64,000 bases of DNA, from positions 62,001 to 126,000 of the forward strand of contig KV423943.1 of assembly GCA_001632435.1 (NCBI GenBank). The letters are read 5' to 3'. Origin of the DNA: Calocera cornea HHB12733 (Eukaryota; Basidiomycota; Dacrymycetes; Dacrymycetales; Dacrymycetaceae). Below are positions 11,242 through 22,557 of this stretch, piece by piece (position 1 is the stretch's first letter; every line of letters begins with the position of its first letter). Position numbers and translations under genes: made by a program. The notes beneath the pieces were generated by a model, which was not told the DNA's origin, did no database searches, and saw only the letters and a list, made by a program, of their open reading frames with translations.

Positions 11242-14200
11242 CGCCGGCTCAGCAGACTATGTTCTTGTCGCCGAGCAATTGAAGAGAGGGGAAGAAGGGA
11301 ACGTCGTTTGCCCAGAGGGTGGGAAAGGAATGGGGTTTTGCTGGGCCGGCCGCAGCACGGTCAGTGGCAGGCTTGGGTTGGTCTAGCTAGGGGTTCGATC
11401 GGGTGGCAGCGATGACATACAGTACGTGCGCTTGTGTCTTTGCTTGGCGCTCGGCTTGACGCGTCTTACGGCCTTGGATCCCAGACACCTTCTGGCTGTG
11501 TATGTCTTGTTTGCAGTCGGTCAACTCCGCAGCTTCGATTCCTCCCCTTATATATGAACTGCTCTGGCCTTACAAAGTAAACCTCATGCGTGAGCGCAGC
11601 TTTGTTGATGCCTTTATCACCGAACGGAGGTGCGAGTGCCATCCGAGACCAAGAACTACGGTGGCGAATCCGGGTTTGCGGAGTTCGAATAGCCAGATAA
11701 TAATGCCCAACCAAGCGGCTTGGTATTGGGGCCAACGTTCTTTATGACCGCTTCAGAATACAGTACCAATCGTCGACACGAGGCTAAGAGGAGCGGTGAC
11801 ATCCAGTAAAGGATGACGACTCGTGCGTGAGGAGTACGTACCAAGCGGTCTTGTACCATCGTCACTCTACCTGCTGCCAAGCCAGAAGATGGCTACTCTA
11901 GTATTCTGCAGCCATACACGGTTGAAATTCTGATCTTCGTATCGCGGATATAAGCGGTCTGTTGCGGGCGCCGCTTCTCTGATTCCTCCTGATGCCCTGA
12001 GTGCATCATTAGGTGCGAGTCGCCCCCGCAACTGGCGGCACAGTCGCCTCTTCTATGCCTGGCAGCCAAGGGCAGCCCGATCCCTCGAGACACAACGACC
12101 GTTCCTACCTAGCCACTTTGACGCTCAATATGGGTAAGAATCGCCCCATGCGCCACAGCTTCTAATCCGCTCGCGAAAGAGCGATCACGCCCCAGAGCGG
12201 TGCTGCGTAGCTGCGCCCCCGCATATCCGCCGATATGCGCTGGCAGCAGTCAACAAACAAGGCGCTTCTCTGCTGTGCTGGAGCGGAAGCGGCCAATCAG
12301 TTCAAGCTTTAACATCGTATCAGTGCTGAGAATCGCTGTAGCAACAGGAATACCCCATTGTCAGTGCCTTTACACGCTGGCTAAGGAACGCCTCGACGGA
12401 TGCTCCGATCTCCACCTATTACTGGCACGCTTTAAGCTCCTTGAAGCGTTTCCAACCGCCAGCCCTTGCAAATTCGCAGGCACGCATGTGCGAAGCAAGT
12501 AAAGCGATTGCCATTCATGTTGTCGCTGCGCAGCATATGACAATCCCGTGACGTGCTGTTAATGCAGCCTGGTGTTATAACTCCATTGTCATCATTGTCA
12601 TCGATTTTCGCGAATGCGCCATGCGAGGATCGGATTCCAATTTGCTTGCTGGCAATGTTGATCAGAGGTCCGGCCGGACGATTATCCGGCTCCTTCCTCT
12701 GTTCTCTTTTGTTTTCCCTTCCGGACCTGTAGAACAATAACAGTCTCCCGCCCAGCAGAAGAAGCGTACTCGCGAGCCCCTAAAACGTTCTATTGACCGA
12801 GTAGTGACCGGCTGGACGAGGACACTGAGAAATAGACCAACGCCTCGGCGTGCCAGCAGAGCGTCCGTGCCGCCTTTGTTGTTCACACGCCGTGTGCGTG
12901 GAGTTTGAGCGTTGGCAGGGTAGAGTTGCCGCACGTCGCAAGCCCCTATCAAGCGGTCGAGGTAACGAGGCACCGCCTGGCATTGAGTGTCTCGAGCAGC
13001 CTAATAGAGGGAAGCCGTACACCCAGCGAGGGAAGCTTGTTATCTCTGCCGCTAATATGCCGGTGACTTCGCGCTGATGTGCACTCAGCCTGATCCTCGG
13101 TCCCTGGATTCCCTCTCGGGATCCTGACGGTAATTCATGCAGGATTTATGGGGCAAACGCATGTTCTGAAACGCTCGTTCTCGGCGGGTATCAGTAGCAT
13201 GCGACGATGCATGCCAGAGGCGTCATGGGACCTGCTCCTTATCGCTTGCTAAGCACGACGAGTCGGTGCTGCGAGAAGCAGGCCCTGGATGGATCGGTGG
13301 ACGGACGGACGGATGGAACGGACAGCGATCCGCTCGGATACCCGCGGTTACGGGCGCGGTAGCGGGATGCTCGCGGCTGTCTTATCAAGCGACTGATGAC
13401 GAAGATCCCGCCCACACGCGAGGCAAAGTGCTTGCGGGCGTTTTGGATGGGCGGAGGTGTCGTTGCCGTGCGATAGATCAACTGACGGTGTACAGTAGTA
13501 TGTACATAGCGTGTTTCCCACAAGGTTTTGATGGCCTGAGGATACTGTATTTCGGCAGCGTGCGGCAAGCACAGGTTTTGTCTATCAGGGCCTTGAAAAG
13601 GGAACTGGATTTGGCGTGGAAGATGCATAGAAATGGGGTCACGTGATGAAAGGGTGCAGCGTGGCCTATGAGACGAGCAGCCGAGGCGCAGGGGCCAAAA
13701 GGAGCCGAAACGGAGGAGAGGTGGGGCTTGCTGACAACCAGGTTCAGGCAAATTCAGTGACCGGGACGGGATTGGCTGGGATTGCACCCCAGGGATTTTG
13801 CTCCCCGAGGGACGAAGCCGGCGAGGGGCTTGAACTGGTATGGCAGGCTTGCGAATTGCAATGGGAAAGGGGGTGCCTAGATGTACATACGTACAGTAGA
13901 CCGAGGAGCGGAGGGAGTTGGAGCGACACGTAAACGGCGGGGGGAGGGAGCGGGTGTATGGATGGCCCGTGCGCAAGGGGGGGCGGATGCTGAGGGCGCA
14001 ATTGCGGTCAGTCGCCCTGTCGCTGGCGACCCACCGCTGGGCCTGGTTGTGGGTCGCCCAATCCCGCGTGGTGACGCTTTTGCCCTTTGGCTCATCCAGA
14101 CCTGTCCCTGTGCGAGCGGAGACAACTCCTGCCCTTCCACCCATGTTCTTTTATCGCGCAAATCAAGGTTAGGTCACTAGCTACTGCGTGATACCTCGAT

Positions 14201-14558
14201 AGTAGACCACAGAAGGAACGGTAAATCACCTAATGTAAATGCCATCAACAGCGTGATGGCGCGTTGTAAGGCCGTCATTTGACTCGAGTAACACCGGGAG
14301 GAGGAGTACAGTACGCAGCCCACGGGCGGAGTGACCGGGACCAGGCGAGTGAGGTCCCCCTCCGACTGGTTCCTCCCCCCCTCCCCCCCTCCCCTACCCG
14401 CATAGCACTGCTCGGCCCATTCCTCCCTTCTCCTCCTCACGACAGTCCCTCACTTCATCTATATCCACCACCTCGCCTCGTCCCCCCCACCCCCGTCACC
14501 TCTTTCCACTTCCCAAGCTCGTCGTACTTGACATATCGGCTCGTCGTCCTAGTGGTCG
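11242..14558. other. 3.3-kb gene-free interval between divergent CAX and LAMMER kinase genes
   Basis: No reading frame here looks like a protein, no tRNA A/B box pair was found, and no terminal repeats were seen. Visible items are an ACGCGT at 11459-11464, a TCACGTGA palindrome at 13639-13646, a short GGAC-rich tandem run near 13300-13320, and a strong C/T tract at about 14370-14480 just before the kinase start, typical of fungal core promoters. It may be a long bidirectional promoter or hold a non-coding transcript. Confidence 0.5.
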
Positions 14559-17193
14559 ATGCATGTGCAAGTTCGCCAGCCTGTCCCCATCCATCTTCCC
14601 GCCCCCTATCCACCCCATCAACCACAGTCCCCCTCATACCGTACCCTGGGCCTGCAGTACGCGAACGGATACGTAGACACATACGCATCGCCGTACTACC
14701 ACCACCAGCCGCAGCTCCAGTTCATCGCCACCTCTTCAGCAGTCGCAACCACGGGGAGCTCCATCAGCGCCCCGCAGGTCACAGACCACGCTATCCAGCA
14801 CCCACAACCGTACCCAACCCGCCAGCAACACTACGGCTCGGCGTCTGGGAGCGCGTATCATCCAGCGTCCAGCTCAAGTAGCGCATATTCCAACTACGAC
14901 AGAGACGGGGACCGATCCAGCGCGAGAAGCAGAGGGGACGATTACCGAGACCACGTCGATAGCACCCCGACGTACGCTCGCCCGTTCAACGAGCACCACT
15001 ACCAACCACCGTCTGCCCACCCACTTTCCGTCGTCAGCAACTACGATTCGCCTACAAGCACCTCCCATCGCCTATACGGCCAATCGACCGCACCGACACC
15101 TATAAACACCTCGTCCTCTGCTTTATCCCACACGTCTCGCGCATCGCTGCAGAACATCCTGAACCCGTCCCCGGTAGAGCCTGTTTCGGCACACCCATAC
15201 GCGACTTACGCAGTTCCTCCACCGTACCCGCCAAACTCATTCGACGACATGGCCGCTCAAACCACCACCACGACAACGACGGTTTACACCAATGGTAATG
15301 GCGCTGCTGCAAGGAAGCGGAAACGGGTGCTACAGCAGCAGCAATTCAGCTGGACGACGGAGGAGCAGGTCGACCAGAGCGGCCAGCGTCGGGAAGTCAT
15401 CGTATTGGAAGACACACCGCCGCCGCAACCGGATGTCATTGATCTCGATGGTACAAACGGCTATGCCAATGGATACTACCGCAATGAACAAGGAACTGCC
15501 GATCTGCGAGATGTCAAGGCGCTCCCGCGACGGACAGCACGGACCATCAAGACACAAGGCGAATCGTCAAACGGATTTGTCAAGGCTGAGCGAGAAGAGG
15601 TCGTTGCTCAGCCAGCGAAGCGGCGACGCGTAGGCGCCGCGGGTGAGGCGGTGGTGAGCAAGAAAGGGAAAGGTCAGGAAGACGATCCTTGGAAGGAGCG
15701 CAAAGACGTGAGTCGACCGCCACGCATATTTGCATACATGCTGACAAGGGTGTAGCCTGTTGTCCCGCCATCCTGCGACGATAAGGAAGGGCATTACATT
15801 ATTAACGCCGGAGACTGCATCGGTAATGACCACCGATGTACGCCATCTTCGCCTAACACTACGAACATGTCGCTGAGTCATACATGCAGACAAAATTGTC
15901 CGGTTACTTGGTCAAGGTACCTTCGGCAAGGTGGTGGAGGCTCAAGACCTTCGCGCGCAGGGAAAGGAACGCAAGGTGGCCGTTAAGATCATTCGTGCCA
16001 TCCAGAAATATCGTGATGCGAGCAAGATTGAGGTGCGAGTGTTGGAGCGTTTAAAGCAGGCCGATCCCCAAAACATCCAGTGAGCATATATCCGCTGAGC
16101 CGGTGTATGGGAAGGCTAACGAACCTCATAGTCAATGCATTCATGCCGAGCAAGTCTTCGACTACCGGAATCATGTCTGCATCGTCTCCGAATTGCTTGG
16201 GATGTGTGTGTACGACTTCTTGAAGGAGAACGAGTTCCAGCCGTTCCCGAGGGACCACATATGGTCTTTCGCCCGGCAACTATTGGATAGTGTAGCTTGT
16301 GAGTACAGCTTCGGTCCGTGATATCTCTGTCTAACGCAGATGGGCAGTCCTCCACACCCAAGGGTTGGTGCATACCGATCTTAAGCCGGAGAACATCCTG
16401 CTGGTCAGCCATGAATCAAAGCAGATCTGCATAGCCGAGGCGAAGCGGGTGAGCAGCGCGTTTATATGTAATAGAAGGCGTTGACTGACGAGTGCATAGC
16501 GGGAACCGGCACAGTATCGCAAGATCCTCCGGAACACCACGATCCGATTAATCGACTTTGGCAGCGCGACGTTCGAGTCTGAATACCACAGTTCGGTGGT
16601 GTCGACAAGGCACTACCGAGCACCGGAGATCATTCTTGCGATGGGCTGGTCATACCCATGCGATGCTTACTCGATCGGTTGCATCTTGGTCGAGTTCTAT
16701 ACCGGATCAGCCCTGTTCCAGACGCACGACAATATCGAGCATCTGGCCATGATGGAGGTTGTCATGGGTCCGATGCCACCAGCATACAAGAACGTTGGAC
16801 GGTGAGTTGGCCCGATTCGCGTACGTGGCCGAAGCTGATAAACTATTCGCAGGAAAAACAAACCCGAGTTCTTCAAGGCGAATGGCGCACTGGATTGGCC
16901 TAAGGCACGTGCGTCGAAGGCGTCAAAACGAGACATCACCAAAATGAAGCCTCTTGAGGTCCGTTGTATTTGTTTCATTCTCAGCACGTTAACTGATCCG
17001 TATTCCACAGCAAATCATCAACCCGAACAAAGACGACGTCAACAAGCGGTTCTGCGACCTGGTCAAGGAGTTGTTAGCATTTGATCCCAAGCAGCGCATA
17101 CGCGTTCGGGATGCTCTGGCCTCGCCATTCATCAAGATGGCCATGCCGCCAGAATCCCAAAAGTTGGTGGATCGGTGGAACGGCTACCCTTAG
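14559..17193 (+). CDS. LAMMER/CLK-family dual-specificity protein kinase (KNS1/Lkh1-like)
   Basis: Eight exons with consistent phases: 14559-15707, 15756-15822, 15890-16079, 16132-16298, 16348-16448, 16500-16801, 16853-16958, 17011-17193. They give 754 residues. The first ~380 residues are low-complexity (Ser, Tyr, Pro, Gln) with basic clusters such as ARKRKR that may act as nuclear signals. The kinase domain follows: glycine loop [17 protein letters not shown]-type lysine in KVAVKIIR, catalytic loop [14 protein letters not shown] in [11 protein letters not shown], activation segment [12 protein letters not shown], and the family hallmark [11 protein letters not shown]. It is expected to phosphorylate SR-type splicing factors and act in growth and stress signalling. 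The 3' end faces ARV1. Confidence 0.96.
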
Positions 17194-17960
17194 AGCCGTG
17201 CGCCTCGCGCATGGTTCCTTGCATTGCGTGTCGTTCTGGACGCGATTGGCTTCGGCAGGTTCATCAACGATGGTCTCCTCAATTGTACTTCTCTTGCATT
17301 CTCACCCGGCCCGTGTCCGCATCTCAATTTCGCTTTGGTCACTCAAAAGTCCTATTAGCCTCTCGTTTATGTCTGAACCCCCTTGTTCTTCCCCCTCCGC
17401 CCTTCAATTTTCTTACCGCTCACCCGGTACATACCACCAACCCAACAAAACCTACCCTTTCTCCATCATCTGTTGCTCGCTCTAGACACGAAGCGGACGC
17501 CCGTAGCCCGTAGGAGCCTCGTACGCACAGCACGATCGCGGTCGATCCGCCCCGTTGATTTCGGTTCGGTCAAAATCCTGTGGACCGATGGGCGTGTCGT
17601 TGTAACGAATAGGCGAACGAACAAGCGATGGAGACCCGCAATAGAATGTATGAATATGTAACCCCTCAAGGCTTGCGCAATCGTCCGAGCCGTCACCTTG
17701 TCAATGGTATCCGCACTTCCTGACGACACACACGTTTCACACGAATGGAAGCACATGACTCCGATATTAGGATACGTGCCGCAATGCACCGGCGGCGCTC
17801 ACCCCAGAAGTCACTAATAAAACAGGATGTAAGATAACAGGACGCCGTCTTCCAGAAATACACAGCGGACCAGTTGTCACACGCCGCAGTGGAACAGATC
17901 GATCTGAACCTCAAATGGAAACCATACTGACTACTTCCCAGATGACTCCCAGACTAGCCC
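17194..17960. other. Intergenic between convergent kinase and ARV1 genes
   Basis: Holds the 3' ends of two convergent genes. No gene or repeat was recognised. Confidence 0.5.
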
Positions 17961-19114
17961 CTATCCCTCTGACCACTGCTGTAACCCACTTCTGACCCAC
18001 CCTTCCAAGGCCCACGCGCACAGCACCACCCCGGTCGTCAGCACCGGATGACAGTCGAGCACCACCCTGAGGCCGAAGCCGGCCGAGAAGCCGCCTAGAA
18101 GATGCCGGATTATCCACGCGCGGTCGAGGGTTCTGTCCGACAATAGGTCGGCGGGGAGGGACGGCAGCCAGGGGAGAAGGGCGGGGCTGAGCGGGCGGGA
18201 AGGGAGCAGGGAGCTGAATGGGGGCCTGGCTGGGGGACGGGTGTGCCAGATTGAGAGGAGGAGGAGGAGGAAGAGCTTGGTGAGGGAGGAGTAGAGTAGG
18301 GAGAGCGAGATGCGCCTCATCCTGCATTGATGTCAGCGAGATGCTTGCACAATGTAATGTAATACGAAATGCCTACGTTGGAGAGGTGGATTTGTCTGTG
18401 TCCGCTATTGAGCGGGATCTCTGGACTACGCGTACCAGCGACAGCACCGTCCAGCTCGCCAGCACGACACCAGCATGGAACGCAAGTGTTTCTGCGCGCA
18501 CAATCAGACCGATCCATGTATACAACCTTCAGCGACACTTACCGACCAAACAAGCAGCGAACATCCTCCCTAGCGACCATGCAGCCTCCTTCGTCCACAC
18601 ATAGTCCTCAACCCCGTACGGCTTCCTCTCCTCATCCCAGAGCCCGATGCCCCTCGCCCTCCGCACATCGGACCAGCGGATGAACGCGTCCACCGCTACG
18701 AGCGCCAGTCCAAGTTTCCACAGGATATCCCACTCGCTCTGGCCATTCTCATCAGTACCCACCCATACCCAGTAAGAGGGAAGAGCGTACCTGAGCGCCA
18801 TGGTCCTCCACCGGCACCTCCCGGCCCTCCCGGTCCAGCCGCCGAGGCCGCGCCCCGTAGTTGAACAGCAGGTGCCGGTAGACGCCGCGCTTCAGCAGTA
18901 TCAGGTCCAGAAGGACGATGAGCGGGTCGTGCTCCACGTAGGGGTCGGCGAAGTTGCTGCATTTTGGCTGGGTGCGGTCAGCCCATGTGAGCGGGGTGCG
19001 AGGGAGGGAGCGAGAGGAAGGACGCACACATTGCTCGAGCCGGAGGTTGTACTTGCTTGGGTAGAGCGTGTACAGGTGCGGCACTGGGTGTGTGCAGGTT
19101 GTGCAGATGGGCAT
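17961..19114 (-). CDS. ARV1: ARV1 homologue, ER lipid-homeostasis membrane protein
   Basis: Five exons on the minus strand: 19114-19028, 18967-18791, 18738-18543, 18491-18377, 18321-17961, all in phase, 311 residues. The Arv1 homology domain is at the N-terminus: a zinc-ribbon pair CTTC (residues 4-7), LYTLYPSKYNLRL, a second pair CPKC, then DPYVEHDPLIVLLDLILLK and YRHLLFNYGA. Hydrophobic membrane segments follow in the middle and C-terminal half, including SLLYSSLTKLFLLLLLSIW and a C-terminal segment with VLTTGVVLCAW. ARV1 works at the ER in sterol distribution, sphingolipid metabolism and GPI-anchor synthesis. The last exon was set in the frame giving the hydrophobic helices; another frame at the same place is proline-rich and does not fit the family. 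Confidence 0.93.
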
Positions 19115-19546
19115 TATGTGCTATTGCATCTCTTCTGGTAGTCTTAGAGGGACCGTAGAGGAGTTGGGAGATTGCGATGAACTGGTCAGGGACGAGAGAA
19201 GAGATGACGCGAAGCTCGCGTCGAGGCAATCATATCGCGTTCATGAGGGTATGAGTGAATCCGGAATCTCGGCTTGGCCGATGGAGTTATTGGACTATGG
19301 TCCGATATTGTATTCTATGATGTCCAGTGCAAACTGGCTCATGCGATGCTGATCGAAGGGGACTAGTAGTTATGTAAATAAACTTACTACGAGTGCACAT
19401 CGGAAGCTGCGGGCAAGGTCCGGTGAGACCCTTTCTCACCGTACGTAATGTGAGGCGCCCAGCTCATGCGGAAGCAGGCGCCGCGCCCGAATTGCGAGGT
19501 CGTGTGGGCGCCGTTGACGTCGGGACCGGGCGTGGTGGGTGCTCAT
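19115..19546. other. Intergenic between divergent ARV1 and WD40 genes
   Basis: A shared promoter interval of 432 bp. No distinct element was recognised. Confidence 0.45.
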
Positions 19547-21388
19547 ATGACTTGCTCCCACAGTGCGCCCTCGATGCATCCCTCTGCTTCACACCATCCT
19601 CCTCCCGTGCTGCACTACATCGTAACATGGCGTACGTGCATTGTCTTGCGCCGTTACTGGTGGCTGATCGCGGCGAAGGGACCGGCTGCTGAACGAATCA
19701 CCGTCGACGGTCACACCCGCCGTGATCACAAGCCACCATCGGTACATCCCATTCCCGCTCATCGCCTCCTTCTCCCATCCTAATCTCCCACAACAGGGAG
19801 CTGCGCGACCTGCTCGTCTGCCCCGAGCAGCGCGGCACAGTGCACTACATCCGATCTACCTCCCTCTTCTCACATTCTACCCTCACCCCCGATGCAGAGC
19901 CGGAACAGCTCTGCGACCTCCGCTTCCACCCGGTCTGCTTGTCGTACGGGTACGTGAGCGTGCCCGTACCATCCGTGCCCGCGCCGACGTGAACATTTTG
20001 TTTTGCTTGGGCGCATAGGGCGGGCCTACTGGCGGCTGGTGGGCTGCACTCGGAGCTGGCCTTGCGACCACTGCATTCCAGCCGATGGTGAGCCCTCCGA
20101 TCCCCACGCCATCCAGCAGTAGACTGAACAATCCGAAGGACATACACCACCAAGCTCTCCAAGTCGATCAACAACTCCCTGTTCGTCACATCCGCCTGCC
20201 TGCCAGACGATCCCGGGGCGAGCGGATCCCGAACCCGGCTGTTCGTGAGCAACAACGACCACACGCTCACGGCGTACGAGGTGTGGATCGAGGAGGACGG
20301 GGATGGGGAGGGCGAGGGCGGGTGCAGGATGGAGCTGTCCGGGTCTGTGCGACTGACCACGGCGCTCAATCATTGTGCGTGCACTGGCTCGCGCTTGGTG
20401 TCCCGATGCTGAAGGGGAGGCGGATAGCGTCGCTCTCACCCGATGGAAGGACGCTGCTGGTCGTGGGCGATACTCCCGAGGTGTTCGTGCTCAACGTCAG
20501 TGGTGGACCCTCAACGACCATGAAGTTAACAACGACACTGGAAGGCATGTGGGCTGCTGTATGCGCGTGAGCCGGAGCTAATCGTCCCGCAGCTGCCGAC
20601 GCTTCCTTCTCAACTGCTTGGAGCCCTGATGGACGCAAGTTCGCAGTGTCATCACAGAGTACGATGTCTCTTGCTGTGGCTCGCCCGACCAGCAACTTAC
20701 CATGCTGGCCTTACAGATGGCCAGGTCATGGTCTGGGATGTACGATCAACAAAGCCATTAGCCAAGTTCAGCGCGTCGCGAGCAGGGGCATCAACGCGCG
20801 CAGTCAAGTTCACCCCTCCAGGAGCACCACAAGAGCTGTTGACATTCGCCGAGGTAAGATATCTGGTCAGCCGCTCAATCTGCCGTATACTGAGCCTAAC
20901 CATAGGGCTCGAGCAACCTGCACGTCGTCGATGCGCGAACGTTCGACACGCACGAGACGTACATGCTCCCGCCGATCGAATCCCCGTCCTGTCCGACCCT
21001 CACCCGCACAAAACGCTTCATCGGCGACCCGGCCCAGCCGGGGCCAGACACAACAATTCCGATCCGGCGCTCGTTCACGCCCGCGCACCTCCTCCTCTCC
21101 AGCTTCCACCTCACGCACTACGCCCCCGCCTCCCCGCCCTTGCGCCCGCACTCCCGCCTAGGTCCGGCAGGGTACGCGCCCTCCTCGCTCTACACAGACC
21201 TGGGGGACTACAAGCCGCCCGTGCCGTGGTATGCCAGCGGTTACGGGTCGAACACCGACCCGGAGATCACGGGCCTGTGCTGGGACCCGACGGGCAGATG
21301 GTGCTACGTCGGCACGGAGGGGAGCATTGTTGAGTGGAGCACGGCGAGGGGGGAGAGGCCGTGGTACGATGATGTCGAGTTTGCTTGA
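19547..21388 (+). CDS. WD40-repeat protein with DUF2415 motif
   Basis: Eight exons fit in phase: 19547-19635, 19797-19949, 20019-20087, 20139-20374, 20428-20544, 20593-20658, 20717-20853, 20906-21388, for 449 residues. The ends of exons 1 and 5 are the least certain. Propeller blades are visible as LLAAGGLHSELAL, SLSPDGRTLLVVGDTPEVF, SFSTAWSPDGRKFAVSSQ and GQVMVWDVRS, and near the C-terminus as TGLCWDPTGRWCYVGTEGSI. The segment GSSNLHVVDARTFDTHET matches what I know of the short fungal DUF2415 motif. The biological role is unknown in the family; beta-propellers usually serve as binding platforms. The only donor after exon 5 that keeps the frame is GC (AAG|GCATGT, intron 20545-20592), so this is read as a GC-AG intron. 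Confidence 0.85.
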
Positions 21389-21474
21389 AGGGTGGATGAT
21401 GTGGATGGCGCGGTTGGACGTGGTGTACACTACTCATTACGACTTTTTTTGCCATGTTGTTTAACTTTATGTCT

Positions 21475-22247
21475 GTAACGTAGGTCACCACTGAGCTGCT
21501 CGCACCACTCAGCTACTCATTGACATAGCCACTGACACCTGCCACTTCGTCGATGTAATTCCTCTCTCACAACAATGCTACTGTCTTATTTGTGCTCTCC
21601 AGGGGCTCTTAGAGGACCATACGTGTGCTATTCTAGGGCAACTTCCTACTTTATTCCACTCTGGAGGTTGTAATCTTCTCGTCAAATATGCACAGCCACA
21701 AGGTTGCTCCATCCGTTTTCTTGACCGTTACTGGCTCAATACTGCTAGAGGGCCTCTCATACAAGAGATATGAGCGGTGATATACATGATACAATGAAAA
21801 CCCCCAAAAAACTGTCTGGAAAACCCATGGTTCTTGAACACATGACTGACACCATAGCTGTTGGGGTGCACTGGGCGCATTGTTGCAAGAATTTGCCATT
21901 GATAAGGCTGTGTACCCTGTGCAGCGCTTTCCCATACATCAAACAATGGCCTCTGACTCTCTCCTAGCTAGTCTGACCTGAATGTGACTGTTGATAGCGT
22001 TGAGAATGAGCTGAAAAGTAAGTGGCTGTGCTCTCACCCGACGGACAATAACTGGCTGCGGTGCTGCTGGAATGCCAGACTTGTGGTGGGGATAGGTTCA
22101 TGGCAAGCCTTTGCAATGCTTATTCTGCTATGGAAGTTGATAGACATTGTGGTGACCTAAATATTGCATAGACAAAGCGACAGGTGCTAGTGGCTATGTT
22201 GTTGAGCAGCTCGGTGGTGTGAGCAGCTCAGTGGTGACCTACGTTAC
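21475..22247. mobile_element. 773-bp non-coding element with 67-bp terminal inverted repeats (MITE-like)
   Basis: The left end at 21475-21541 and the reverse complement of 22247-22181 align over 67 bp with 9 mismatches; the outer 27 bp are identical and begin GTAACGTAGGTCACCACTGA. The inner 640 bp have no plausible transposase frame and are AT-richer than the flanks. A further copy of the GTGGTGACCTA subterminal motif is at 22150-22160. No clean target-site duplication is visible, so the outermost border is uncertain. The element lies between the 3' ends of the WD40 and DUF2235 genes. Best read as a non-autonomous DNA transposon or a solo deletion derivative. Confidence 0.8.
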
Positions 22248-22557
22248 TTTAATCCCAATGATGGCTTTTGTAGCCCCGGCGGCGTGCTTCTTTCCAGCCA
22301 TGACTGGTGCAGGTCACACGGACGGGTCGACAGCCAACTTGCCGTGCTCTTCATATTGGCTCGGCCGTCTCTCCCGCCCCTAGTCTGACGACCATACATA
22401 AGAGCACATCGCGTTATGCGAAAGAACAACAGAATGAATTAGATTGTGGTTCGCAGATCGTCCGTCCGGTCACCGGCTCCAACAAGAATTAATCACCCAA
22501 GCAAATGTGTTTTCCGGCCGTCCAAGGTCACCTCCATGCCCATCCTTCCCCCGTGCC

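Noticed and set aside
11380..11410. GGTTCGATC resembling a tRNA B-box
   Set aside because: The upstream A-box-like string is too close and no cloverleaf forms.
13239..14144. 301-codon minus-strand frame in the large intergenic region
   Set aside because: Composition is Pro/Arg/Ser noise, no motif, no signal peptide, overlaps C/T-rich promoter DNA.
18321..18327. Alternative proline-rich frame for the last ARV1 exon
   Set aside because: The other frame gives the membrane helices expected of ARV1 and a 55-nt intron with a CTGAC branch site.
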